Counted from the stretch's first letter, positions 15,661-22,504 are shown. The stretch is 23,911 nt of DNA from Clostridia bacterium (GCA_012842035.1 DUTO01000131.1:1-23911), one strand, 5' to 3'. Notes: generated by a model not told the origin, from the letters alone. A program made the numbers and translations.

Positions 15661-16485
15661 ATGATTGAAGTAAAAAATTTAAAGCATCAGTTTCGCACTC
15701 CTGAAGGTGACTATCTCGAGGCTTTAAAAGGGGTAGACTTACAGATTGAGCAAGGCGAATTCGTAGCGATTATTGGGCATAATGGTTCCGGGAAGTCCAC
15801 TTTGGCAAAGCATTTAAATGCTTTGCTTTTACCACATTTTGGTTCTATTGCCGTCAAGGGAATGGATACTAGAGATGAGGAGTGTCTGTGGCAAATTCGT
15901 CAAGAAGTAGGGATGGTTTTTCAAAATCCCGATAATCAGTTGATTGCCACGACAGTTGAAGAAGATGTAGCTTTTGGACCAGAAAATTTAGGTATGGAGC
16001 CGGCAGAAATTCGTCAAGTGGTAGATAAAGCTTTGGCTAGTGTGGGGATGAGTGAGTTTAAAAAAAGAGCACCTCATCTTTTATCAGGCGGGCAAAAACA
16101 ACGGGTAGCCATCGCCGGTGTTTTGGCCATGAAACCCGAAGTGTTAGTGCTTGATGAACCAACGGCGATGTTAGACCCAGTAGGTCGCAAAGAAGTTATG
16201 GATACGGTTGTAAAGTTAAATCGCGAGGAAAGCTTAACTGTTGTTTTGATTACACATTTTATGGAGGAAGCTGTGCTTGCCGATCGGGTTTTAGTGATGG
16301 AAAATGGTCTTATTGTGCTGGAAGGTTCGCCGCGCGAGATTTTTTCACAAGTTAAACAATTAAAAGATTTACGTTTAGATGTACCGCCGATGATGGAGCT
16401 ACGTAATCTTCTTGTTAAAGGAGGTTTAAATCTCCCACGTGATATTTTGACTGTGGAAGAAATGGTGGTGGCTTTATGCCGATAA
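15661..16485 (+). CDS. ecfA1: ECF transporter ATPase A1
   Basis: One of two ATPases that energise energy-coupling-factor importers for vitamins, nickel or cobalt at the cytoplasmic membrane. The 274-residue product has Walker A GHNGSGKST (39-47), Q-loop Q88 in MVFQNPDNQ, signature LSGGQKQR (141-148), Walker B VLVLDEPTA (161-169) and H199. ATG 15661 follows GGTGAG (15649-15654), a weak site; an in-frame stop lies six bases upstream. No good promoter was found in 15610-15660, so expression may depend on read-through or on a weak element. It overlaps ecfA2 by ten bases. Confidence 0.96.
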   Translation: MIEVKNLKHQFRTPEGDYLEALKGVDLQIEQGEFVAIIGHNGSGKSTLAKHLNALLLPHFGSIAVKGMDTRDEECLWQIRQEVGMVFQNPDNQLIATTVEEDVAFGPENLGMEPAEIRQVVDKALASVGMSEFKKRAPHLLSGGQKQRVAIAGVLAMKPEVLVLDEPTAMLDPVGRKEVMDTVVKLNREESLTVVLITHFMEEAVLADRVLVMENGLIVLEGSPREIFSQVKQLKDLRLDVPPMMELRNLLVKGGLNLPRDILTVEEMVVALCR

Positions 16486-17339
16486 TTTTAGAAGAGGTTA
16501 ATTATATTTATCAGCCTGGTTCACCTCATGAAGTCAAGGCTTTAGAAAATATTAATTTGGTAATTAATGAAGGAGAATTTGTAGGTTTAATTGGGCACAC
16601 CGGTTCAGGTAAGTCCACTCTTGTTCAGCATTTTAATGGCTTATTAAAACCCACCACAGGAAAGGTAATTGTTGATGGTTGTGAAATTTCAGCGCGAAAA
16701 GCTAATTTAAAGGAAATAAGAAAAAAAGTAGGGCTTGTTTTTCAGTATCCGGAGCATCAGCTTTTTGAGGAAACTGTTTTCGAAGATATTGCTTTTGGTC
16801 CTAAAAATTTAGGATTATCTTCGAAGCAGGTTGAACAAAGAGTTAAAAAAGCCTTAAAAATGGTGCATTTGGACGATGAAAAATATTATAGTGCTTCGCC
16901 TTTTACTTTGAGTGGGGGGGAAAAGCGCCGTGTAGCCATAGCCGGTGTTTTGGCTATAGAACCGAAGTATTTAATTCTTGATGAACCTACAGCAGGCTTA
17001 GACCCCAGGGGGCGCGATGAAATTTTAAAGCAAGTGCAGGAATTACATGAACAAGGGATGACGGTAATTTTAGTTTCCCACAGTATGGATGATGTGGCTC
17101 GGCTGACACAGCGTCTTGTCGTGATGCATGAAGGCACAATTGTTTTTGATGAGGAGACTCGTAAGGTTTTTGCTCATTATGAAAGGTTGCAAGAAATGGG
17201 ATTAGATATTCCTACCGTAACAAAGTTGATGTTTCGGTTAAAACATAAAGGTTGGTCGGTTCGTCAGGACGTTTTAACGGTAGAAGAGGCCCAGCAGGAA
17301 ATTTTGCAAGCATTGAAAGAGGAAAAGACTCATGCTTAA
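16476..17339 (+). CDS. ecfA2: ECF transporter ATPase A2
   Basis: Partner ATPase that forms a heterodimer with EcfA1 under EcfT. The 287-residue product has Walker A GHTGSGKST (40-48), Q90 in LVFQYPEHQ, signature LSGGEKRR (145-152), Walker B YLILDEPTA (165-173) and H202. The QYPEHQ (A2) versus QNPDNQ (A1) Q-loop difference and the gene order support the A1/A2 assignment. The ten-base overlap with ecfA1 and eight-base overlap with ecfT indicate coupled synthesis. Confidence 0.96.
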   Translation: MPIILEEVNYIYQPGSPHEVKALENINLVINEGEFVGLIGHTGSGKSTLVQHFNGLLKPTTGKVIVDGCEISARKANLKEIRKKVGLVFQYPEHQLFEETVFEDIAFGPKNLGLSSKQVEQRVKKALKMVHLDDEKYYSASPFTLSGGEKRRVAIAGVLAIEPKYLILDEPTAGLDPRGRDEILKQVQELHEQGMTVILVSHSMDDVARLTQRLVVMHEGTIVFDEETRKVFAHYERLQEMGLDIPTVTKLMFRLKHKGWSVRQDVLTVEEAQQEILQALKEEKTHA

Positions 17340-18123
17340 AGATATTACGATTGGTCAATATATACCAAGAGATTCTGTCATTCATAAATTAGACCCGCGT
17401 ACTAAAATTATTTGTTTAGTGCTTTATATGATAGGTCTTTTTCTGGTTAATAATGCCTTAGGTTATGTAGTAGTGACCATTTTTACTTTAGGCATAATTT
17501 ATTTATCGCATATTTCTTTAATCACAATTCTTAAAGGGATTAAACCCCTCATGATTATTATTCTCTTGACTTTAGGGCTACATGTTTTTATGACCGAGGG
17601 AGAGATTATTTGGCAGTGGGGTTTTTTAAAAATTACTTGGCAAGGTTTACGGCAAGGTCTTTTTATGGCCTTACGCTTAATTTATTTAGTAACGATTACT
17701 TCTTTATTAACCTTGACCACAACACCGATTGCTTTAACTGATGGCTTAGAAAAGATTTTAAGAAGGCTGTTTATACCTATTGCTCATGAGTTGGCGATGA
17801 TGATGACCATTGCTTTACGTTTTATTCCGACCTTAATTGAAGAAACGGAAAAAATTATGAAAGCACAGATGGCACGGGGAGCTGACTTTGAAAGTGGTGG
17901 TCTTTTAAGCCGGGCCAAAAGCTTAATTCCCCTTTTGGTTCCTCTCTTTTTAAGTTCTTTTAGGCGGGCGGATGAGTTAGCGTTGGCTATGGAGGCCCGC
18001 TGTTACCGCGGTGGAAAAAACAGAACGCGAATGACGCAATTAATGATAGGATATAGTGATTATTTTGCTTTTGTTATGCTCGTTTTTTTCTTAGTGGTCA
18101 CTATTTTGAGTCGTTATGGGTAG
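17332..18123 (+). CDS. ecfT: ECF transporter transmembrane subunit T
   Basis: The scaffold subunit that links the ATPases to interchangeable substrate-binding S proteins. The 263-residue product has about five or six hydrophobic segments. Two arginine-bearing coupling-helix motifs of the family are visible, MARGADFESGG (about residues 180-190) and EARCYRG (about 222-228). No S-component gene is in the window, so this is the shared group II type module serving S proteins coded elsewhere (inference from context). Its stop is eight bases before truA. Confidence 0.95.
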   Translation: MLKDITIGQYIPRDSVIHKLDPRTKIICLVLYMIGLFLVNNALGYVVVTIFTLGIIYLSHISLITILKGIKPLMIIILLTLGLHVFMTEGEIIWQWGFLKITWQGLRQGLFMALRLIYLVTITSLLTLTTTPIALTDGLEKILRRLFIPIAHELAMMMTIALRFIPTLIEETEKIMKAQMARGADFESGGLLSRAKSLIPLLVPLFLSSFRRADELALAMEARCYRGGKNRTRMTQLMIGYSDYFAFVMLVFFLVVTILSRYG

Positions 18124-18131
18124 GAGAAAAA

Positions 18132-18878
18132 ATGCGTAATTTTAAACTTGTTGTAGCCTATGAGGGAACAAATTATCATGGTTTTCAAATCCAAAAAGGA
18201 ACAGGATTACCCACAATTCAGGGAGTTTTAGAAAAAGCCTTAAGTACTTTGACGAAAGAAGAGATTAAGGTAATTGGAGCGGGAAGAACTGATGCCGGGG
18301 TACATGCTAAGGGACAGGTGGTTAATTTTTATAGTCAGACTAAAATACCTATAGAAAAACTTCCTTTAGCTTTAAATTCACTCTTACCACGTGATATTGC
18401 TGTACTTGAGACTAAAGTTGTGCCACCGGATTTTCATGCTTCTTTTAATGCCCGTAGCAAAACTTATAGTTATTTATTTTATAATGATCGAATCAGGGAC
18501 CCTTTTTGGCAGCGTTATGCTTATCATATTCCTGTACCTTTGAAATCAATCCGAGAAATGGAAAGGGCTTGTCAAATTTTTCAAGGTGAACATAATTTTA
18601 GAGGTTTTTGTGCCAGTGAGACAAAAGCGAAGCGTTTTACGCGTACGATTTATGCTTGTTCTCTGGAAAAGGTAGAAAAAATAATTAAATTGCAAGTTAC
18701 AGGTAATGGTTTTTTATATAATATGGTGCGCATCATGGGGGGTACAATTTTAGAGGTTGGTCAAGGTAAGCGTAAAGCAGAAGAGATAGCCTCTTTATTA
18801 GAGAATGGTGACCGTACGTTAGCGGGAATGACGTTACCGCCTCAGGGATTGTATCTTTTATCGGTCGAATATGATTAA
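18132..18878 (+). CDS. truA: tRNA pseudouridine(38-40) synthase
   Basis: Isomerises uridines 38, 39 and 40 of the tRNA anticodon arm. The 248-residue product has the catalytic motif GRTDAGVHA with Asp54, the substrate-fold YHGFQIQ at residues 15-21, and the C-terminal FLYNMVRIMGG motif. It starts eight bases after ecfT behind TAGGAG, and follows ecfT in many Firmicutes, usually leading on to rplM. Here a deacetylase-like gene intervenes. Confidence 0.97.
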   Translation: MRNFKLVVAYEGTNYHGFQIQKGTGLPTIQGVLEKALSTLTKEEIKVIGAGRTDAGVHAKGQVVNFYSQTKIPIEKLPLALNSLLPRDIAVLETKVVPPDFHASFNARSKTYSYLFYNDRIRDPFWQRYAYHIPVPLKSIREMERACQIFQGEHNFRGFCASETKAKRFTRTIYACSLEKVEKIIKLQVTGNGFLYNMVRIMGGTILEVGQGKRKAEEIASLLENGDRTLAGMTLPPQGLYLLSVEYD

Positions 18879-18882
18879 CATT

Positions 18883-18912
18883 TTGACACAGCTGTATCCC
18901 CTCGTTCATAAG
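18883..18912 (+). promoter_or_regulatory. Probable promoter of the deacetylase-like gene
   Basis: A perfect TTGACA (18883-18888) lies four bases past the truA stop. The best -10 is CATAAG (18907-18912) at an 18-base spacer, four of six matches. It shares the ten bases TTGACACAGC with the rplM promoter at 20324. The weak -10 limits confidence. Confidence 0.5.
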
Positions 18913-18947
18913 TAAATTGTTTTGAAATATTTAGTAGGAGAATATAT

Positions 18948-20318
18948 GTGCAAAAGAGATGGATTGTTTTTTTGGTGTGTGTTTTATTAATAATAGGGAT
19001 TTATGCTGTTGGTAAGGTGTATTATGAGAGAGGGGAAGGATTAAATAAGGCGGATTTTGCTTGGTATGAGTCGCAAATTTGTCAGGAAATTGAGGAGGGG
19101 AATAAGTTTGCGCAAGAAAGATTAGCCCAAAAGCATCCTGTTTTTCTTAATGGAATATTTATGGATATTGGTTATGAATGGGACAGTACTATCTATGTTC
19201 CGATTCGAATAGTTGCGGAAAGTCTTAATTGGGGAGTGTTCTGGTTGCCTGATTTAGGTGTGATGCAGTTGGTGAAGAATGAGGAAGAAATTTTTGTGGA
19301 TATAGAAAATGTTTTTGGCAAGGCTTATGTGGAATTGCCTAGGCTGAAAAACATGATTAAATTACCTAAGGTAGATGTACATGAGGGGCATATCGAGATA
19401 TTTACCAATGAGCGTGAATTAAAGCAAGTTGCTGTTAGCGGAGCAAAGTATAACTTTTATGTAAATGGGATGAAGATGACCGAAGATGCTTTTTGTTATC
19501 AAGGGAGAATGTATGTGCCGACACGAATCTTTGCTTTATCTTTGGGGCGAATTTTTAAGTATGAAGCTGAAAAAGGAGAAGCATATATTGATCAAGTTAA
19601 AGTAAATTCAATTTTTGTAGAGGGAAGAAATTATGCAACTGTGGAAGAGTTAAATAAGATTATTGATACGGGTGAGGCAGAATTTGAGTTTAAGGAACAG
19701 AGTGATGATTCTGCAGACCTTTGGCCTGTTATCAGTAAAGGGCCGCAGCAAAAGATTGCAGCTTTGACTTTTGATGATTATCTTTCCGATGAGGTGTACC
19801 CGCTTTTAGATATTTTAGATAGGTATGAGGCTAAAGCAACGTTTTTTGTAATCGGGAATAGCATCGAGCAAAATCAGGAGTTATTGAAAACATTAGCACA
19901 AAAAGGGCATGTGGTTGCCAATCATACTTGGGATCATCTGAATTTATATACACTTACCGCTGATGAAATTAGGGCTCAGTTAATAGCAACCACCTTGAAA
20001 ACAGAACAATATGGGGTGAAAGCCGCCCCTTATTTTCGTCCTCCGGGTGGATATTATAATGATAAAATAATTAAAATAGCTCAAGATATTGGTTTAAGAA
20101 CAGTATTATGGTCATTAAATTCAGTTGATGGCGACCCGGCTAATAGTGCAAGGGTAATTAAACAGACCGTAAGCCGTTGGGTACATCCCGGGGCGATTAT
20201 CACAATGCATACTAATAGAGATTCGACGATTGAGGCTTTACCTGGAATTATAGAGAATTTGCAAAAACGTGGTTATGAACTTGTAACCATTCCGGAGATG
20301 TGGGTCAGGCGGAATTAA
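18948..20318 (+). CDS. Membrane-anchored polysaccharide deacetylase-like protein with twin stalk-type domains
   Basis: A 456-residue protein. Residues 5-21 form a single hydrophobic N-terminal segment, a signal anchor or uncleaved signal, so the rest should be outside the membrane. Two related regions (about 65-110 and 169-215), each with a hydrophobic VNG strand and a YVPxRI...SLxxxF pattern, resemble copper-amine-oxidase N-terminal-like stalk domains. The C-terminal NodB/CE4 domain (about 266-453) has TFDD (274-277), NHTWDH with H326 and H330, FRPPGG (363-368) and H421 in TMH. The Asp-His-His metal triad and the base are thus kept, but the usual TFDDG is TFDDY. A cell-wall glycan deacetylase is likely; the substrate is unknown. 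Start GTG 18948 follows TAGGAG; the ATG two bases upstream is out of frame and soon stops. Confidence 0.85.
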   Translation: MQKRWIVFLVCVLLIIGIYAVGKVYYERGEGLNKADFAWYESQICQEIEEGNKFAQERLAQKHPVFLNGIFMDIGYEWDSTIYVPIRIVAESLNWGVFWLPDLGVMQLVKNEEEIFVDIENVFGKAYVELPRLKNMIKLPKVDVHEGHIEIFTNERELKQVAVSGAKYNFYVNGMKMTEDAFCYQGRMYVPTRIFALSLGRIFKYEAEKGEAYIDQVKVNSIFVEGRNYATVEELNKIIDTGEAEFEFKEQSDDSADLWPVISKGPQQKIAALTFDDYLSDEVYPLLDILDRYEAKATFFVIGNSIEQNQELLKTLAQKGHVVANHTWDHLNLYTLTADEIRAQLIATTLKTEQYGVKAAPYFRPPGGYYNDKIIKIAQDIGLRTVLWSLNSVDGDPANSARVIKQTVSRWVHPGAIITMHTNRDSTIEALPGIIENLQKRGYELVTIPEMWVRRN

Positions 20319-20323
20319 CTTCT

Positions 20324-20352
20324 TGACACAGCCGGTTACGTGTATTAAAATA
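20324..20352 (+). promoter_or_regulatory. Promoter of rplM-rpsI
   Basis: TTGACA (20324-20329), a 17-base spacer and TAAAAT (20347-20352) lie directly after the deacetylase stop. Transcription would begin near 20359, leaving about 90 nt of leader before rplM. Confidence 0.8.
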
Positions 20353-20359
20353 AATCAGT

Positions 20360-20448
20360 AGTCTTTAAGAAAGTAAAGTTATTAATTGATTCCCTTAGCC
20401 CCGGAGTCATTTATAATAAATTATTCATATTTTGAGGAGGGAACTAAA
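20360..20448 (+). promoter_or_regulatory. rplM leader, probable L13-type regulatory RNA
   Basis: Two small stems can be drawn: CTTTA (20364-20368) with TAAAG (20375-20379), and TGATTCC (20388-20394) with GGAGTCA (20403-20409), including one G-T pair, around an eight-base loop. Firmicutes rplM genes often carry an autoregulatory L13 leader. I see structure in the right place but did not match it to that family's consensus. Confidence 0.4.
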
Positions 20449-20883
20449 GTGCGAACCTTTATGGCTAAGGCACAGGATGTTTCTAGAAAATGGTACATCA
20501 TTGATGCAGCAGATAAGACTTTAGGTCGTTTAGCTACAGAAATAGCCGTAATTTTAAGAGGAAAACATAAACCGATTTATACGCCTCATGTAGATGTAGG
20601 TGATTATGTAATTGTGATTAATGCGGAAAAAGTAAAGTTAACGGGTAAAAAATTGCAAGATAAAATGTATTATAGCCATTCGCGTTATCCCGGTGGGTTG
20701 AAAAAAATGAATTATGAAGCGCTTTTACAAAAAAAGCCGGAATTGGTAATCGAAAAGGCTGTTAAAGGCATGTTGCCTCATAATCGTTTGGGAGCGAAGA
20801 TGTATAAGAAACTTAAGGTTTATAAAGGACCGGAGCATCCTCATCAGGCTCAACAACCTGAAGTTTGGGAATTACGGAATTAA
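20449..20883 (+). CDS. rplM: 50S ribosomal protein L13
   Basis: L13 is an early 50S assembly protein. Read from GTG 20449 (MRTFMAKAQDVSRKWYIIDA) the product has 144 residues, matching the family, and ends HPHQAQQPEVWELRN. The site GAGGAGG (20434-20440) is placed for this start. The frame remains open upstream to 20386, but that segment holds the leader. ATG 20461 would cut off four conserved residues. Confidence 0.96.
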   Translation: MRTFMAKAQDVSRKWYIIDAADKTLGRLATEIAVILRGKHKPIYTPHVDVGDYVIVINAEKVKLTGKKLQDKMYYSHSRYPGGLKKMNYEALLQKKPELVIEKAVKGMLPHNRLGAKMYKKLKVYKGPEHPHQAQQPEVWELRN

Positions 20884-20901
20884 GGAAAGGAGGTATAGAA
20901 A

Positions 20902-21294
20902 TTGGCACAAGTACAATATTATGGCACCGGACGGCGTAAAACCTCTGTTGCTCGGGTACGTCTTGTACCGGGTAAGGGAGATATTATAGTCAATAATCAG
21001 TCTTTAGAAGAGTATTTTGGGAAAAAGACTTTAGAAACACTCGTTCAGGAACCTTTAGTGATTACTAATACTGAAGGTCGGTTTGATGTTTTGGCTAAAG
21101 TAGAAGGTGGTGGCTACACAGGACAGGCCGGGGCGATTCGGTTAGGAATTGCTAGAGCTTTACTGGAAGTTGACCAAGAATTGAGACCGATACTCAAGCG
21201 TGCCGGGTTTTTAACACGTGACCCCAGAATGAAAGAACGTGAGAAATACGGTTTAAAAGGGGCACGTCGTGCACCACAGTATTCCAAGCGATAA
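20902..21294 (+). CDS. rpsI: 30S ribosomal protein S9
   Basis: The 130-residue product, MAQVQYYGTGRRKTSVARVR, ends in the conserved GLKGARRAPQYSKR tail whose final arginine reaches the P-site tRNA anticodon. Start TTG 20902 follows GGAAAGGAGGT. It lies 18 bases after rplM, the usual two-gene operon, and is followed by a strong terminator. Confidence 0.98.
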   Translation: MAQVQYYGTGRRKTSVARVRLVPGKGDIIVNNQSLEEYFGKKTLETLVQEPLVITNTEGRFDVLAKVEGGGYTGQAGAIRLGIARALLEVDQELRPILKRAGFLTRDPRMKEREKYGLKGARRAPQYSKR

Positions 21295-21308
21295 ATATAT
21301 TGTTAAGG

Positions 21309-21342
21309 AAGACCTGCTAATAAAATGTGGCGGGTCTTTTTT
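21309..21342 (+). terminator. Rho-independent terminator of rplM-rpsI
   Basis: AAGACCTGC (21309-21317) pairs with GCGGGTCTT (21330-21338) with one G-T pair, around a 12-base A/T-rich loop, then a run of T to 21342. It closely resembles the terminator at 22369-22400. Confidence 0.9.
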
Positions 21343-21387
21343 AAATTTAAGCAGCAAAATATCCTTTTAAAGCAACAGGAAGACAAG

Positions 21388-21416
21388 TTGAAAAAAAGCA
21401 AGTTTTGGATTATAAT
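21388..21416 (+). promoter_or_regulatory. Strong sigma-A-type promoter of the helical-repeat gene
   Basis: TTGAAA (21388-21393), 17-base spacer, perfect TATAAT (21411-21416). The transcript would start near 21423 with a leader of about 85 nt. An inverted repeat covers the expected start. Confidence 0.8.
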
Positions 21417-21420
21417 TAAT

Positions 21421-21435
21421 TAAACAGATTGTTTA
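21421..21435. promoter_or_regulatory. Inverted repeat TAAACA-GAT-TGTTTA, candidate operator
   Basis: Perfect six-base arms with a three-base centre lie just downstream of the -10 box, over the predicted transcription start. The size and place suit binding of a dimeric repressor. The regulator is unknown. Confidence 0.45.
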
Positions 21436-21507
21436 GAAAATATATAAAAATATTATAAATTAAATATTTAATAGAGGCGACTAGATTGTGAGAAGGGTGG
21501 GATAAGA

Positions 21508-22323
21508 ATGGGTATAAGAGATAGCTATAAAGAGGCATCTGATAAGATTTTAATAGCTTATGCTGATATAAAAGATAAAGCAAAAATAATTTATGATGTA
21601 GTAAAAACAGGTTTTAATGAAACAAAAGATGAAGCAAAAATAATTTATGATGATGTAAAACCAATTTATAATGAAGCAAAAGATGAAGTAAAAGAAATTT
21701 ATAACGAAGCTAAAGGTGAAGTAAAAACAGCTTATAATGACGTAAGAATAAAATTAAGAAGGGAAGCAATTTATAATGGAGCTAGAACAAAAATAGAGCG
21801 GGAACCAATTTATAATGAAATAAAAGCAATAGGGGATAGTGTTAAGAGGTTATCTCACGAAAGAAACGAAAGAAACCTTCTTGATTTAGCGGCAAGAGTA
21901 AAGCTGGTGAGGGAATTAACGAAAAATGAAGTATATATTATGGCGGAACTTATGTTAGAAGACCTAATCGGCATGACAAAAGGGATGATAAAAGATGTGG
22001 AAGGGCTTGCAAAACAAATTAGAGGTGAATTGGGGGAAGAAGTAAGTGAAGAGTTTGGGGAAAAATTAAAAGGAAAGATAAAAAAATTAAAAGAAGAAAC
22101 AAATGAATTAGGAGAAAAAGTAAGCGAATTAGAAGAAAGGGCGGACGAATTAGGTAATATGGAACATGGTGCTGCAAATGATCAGAGAAATTTACAATAT
22201 TATTTTGATGGAGTTAATAGGTTAAGACAGGAAGATGAAAACATTCAGGGAGCAAATAAAGTAGAATCAAGAGGGAGAAAAGGAAAAGGGAAGTTTTCTC
22301 CTGATAGGGACGGGCGTTTGTGA
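21508..22323 (+). CDS. Unrecognised helical-repeat and coiled-coil protein
   Basis: I do not recognise this 271-residue protein. It has no signal peptide, no membrane segment and no cysteine. Residues 1-110 carry aromatic residues at 7, 18, 29, 36, 47, 54, 65, 76, 89 and 102, spaced 11, 11, 7, 11, 7, 11, 11, 13 and 13, in units such as IYNEAKDEVKE. This predicts one long amphipathic helix of LEA or apolipoprotein style. Residues 174-217 are a charged coiled coil (KLKEETNELGEKVSELEERA). The tail from about 250 is basic and disordered-looking (SRGRKGKGKFSPDRDGRL). The repeats are visible in DNA: 28 bases at 21571-21598 recur at 21625-21652 with one change, and 33-base tandem units lie at about 21663-21728. 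A membrane-surface, stress or structural role is possible but unproven. ATG 21508 follows GAAGGGTGGG. It has its own promoter and terminator. Confidence 0.8.
   Translation: MGIRDSYKEASDKILIAYADIKDKAKIIYDVVKTGFNETKDEAKIIYDDVKPIYNEAKDEVKEIYNEAKGEVKTAYNDVRIKLRREAIYNGARTKIEREPIYNEIKAIGDSVKRLSHERNERNLLDLAARVKLVRELTKNEVYIMAELMLEDLIGMTKGMIKDVEGLAKQIRGELGEEVSEEFGEKLKGKIKKLKEETNELGEKVSELEERADELGNMEHGAANDQRNLQYYFDGVNRLRQEDENIQGANKVESRGRKGKGKFSPDRDGRL
21571..21728 (+). repeat. Degenerate internal DNA repeats coding the 11-residue units
   Basis: A 28-base segment (21571-21598) recurs 54 bases later (21625-21652) with 27 matches. Adjacent 33-base units start near 21663 and 21696 and differ at a few positions. 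Period lengths are multiples of three and correspond to 18 and 11 residues. Confidence 0.75.
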
Positions 22324-22368
22324 GTATTTTTTAATACATGGTTTGAAAGATAAATATACAGTTATGGC

Positions 22369-22400
22369 AGACCTGCAAATTAAAATGTTGGGTCTTTTTT
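22369..22400 (+). terminator. Terminator of the helical-repeat gene
   Basis: AGACCTG (22369-22375) pairs with TTGGGTCT region (22389-22395) including two G-T pairs, then T-run to 22400. The whole element resembles the rpsI terminator over some 43 bases. A five-pair hairpin GTATT/AATAC (22324-22337) lies right after the stop codon. Confidence 0.8.
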
Positions 22401-22415
22401 ATTTTTAAAGGTATT

Positions 22416-22430
22416 GTAATAATTTATTAC
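22416..22430. promoter_or_regulatory. Operator-like inverted repeat, copy 1 (GTAATA-ATT-TATTAC)
   Basis: Perfect six-base arms around three bases, upstream of the -35 box of the regulator-protease pair. Its arms are identical to those of copy 2 at 22468-22482; the centres are 52 bases apart, about five helical turns. Confidence 0.65.
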
Positions 22431-22445
22431 ATAACGGATAAAATA

Positions 22446-22474
22446 TTGACAAAGTGAGCGAAAAAGCGTAATAT
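22446..22474 (+). promoter_or_regulatory. Promoter of the XRE-ImmA pair
   Basis: TTGACA (22446-22451) with TAATAT (22469-22474) at a 17-base spacer. A perfect TATAAT also exists at 22472-22477, but at 20 bases it is too far from this -35. The -10 region is inside operator copy 2. Confidence 0.75.
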
Positions 22475-22482
22475 AATATTAC
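22468..22482. promoter_or_regulatory. Operator-like inverted repeat, copy 2 (GTAATA-TAA-TATTAC)
   Basis: Same arms as copy 1, placed over the -10 box, where a bound repressor would block RNA polymerase. The gene just downstream codes an HTH regulator, so autorepression is the simple reading. Confidence 0.65.
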
Positions 22483-22504
22483 AGAAGAGGGGAGGGTGGA
22501 GAAA

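Larger units (their letters stand above)
21295..21507 (+). other. A+T-rich gap between rpsI and the next gene
   Basis: Besides the terminator (21309-21342) and the promoter and inverted repeat described separately, this gap holds a 12-base perfect palindrome TTAAATATTTAA (21460-21471) in the untranslated leader of the next gene. No reading frame, tRNA or integrase-type site is recognisable. The base composition turns visibly more A+T-rich here than in the ribosomal region. Confidence 0.6.

Noticed and set aside
20386..20448. N-terminal extension of L13 from 20386
   Set aside because: The start has no ribosome binding site, and the segment is leader RNA with a stem-loop; L13 family length fits GTG 20449.
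21460..21471. Palindrome TTAAATATTTAA as an attachment or operator site
   Set aside because: Short A/T palindromes are expected by chance in such A+T-rich DNA; no second copy or integrase supports it.
21571..21728. CRISPR-like array
   Set aside because: The repeats are in frame, lack unique spacers of regular size and lie inside a coding region.
22472..22477. Perfect TATAAT as the -10 box for the XRE gene
   Set aside because: It lies 20 bases from TTGACA at 22446, too far for a sigma-A promoter. TAATAT at 22469 has the right spacing.
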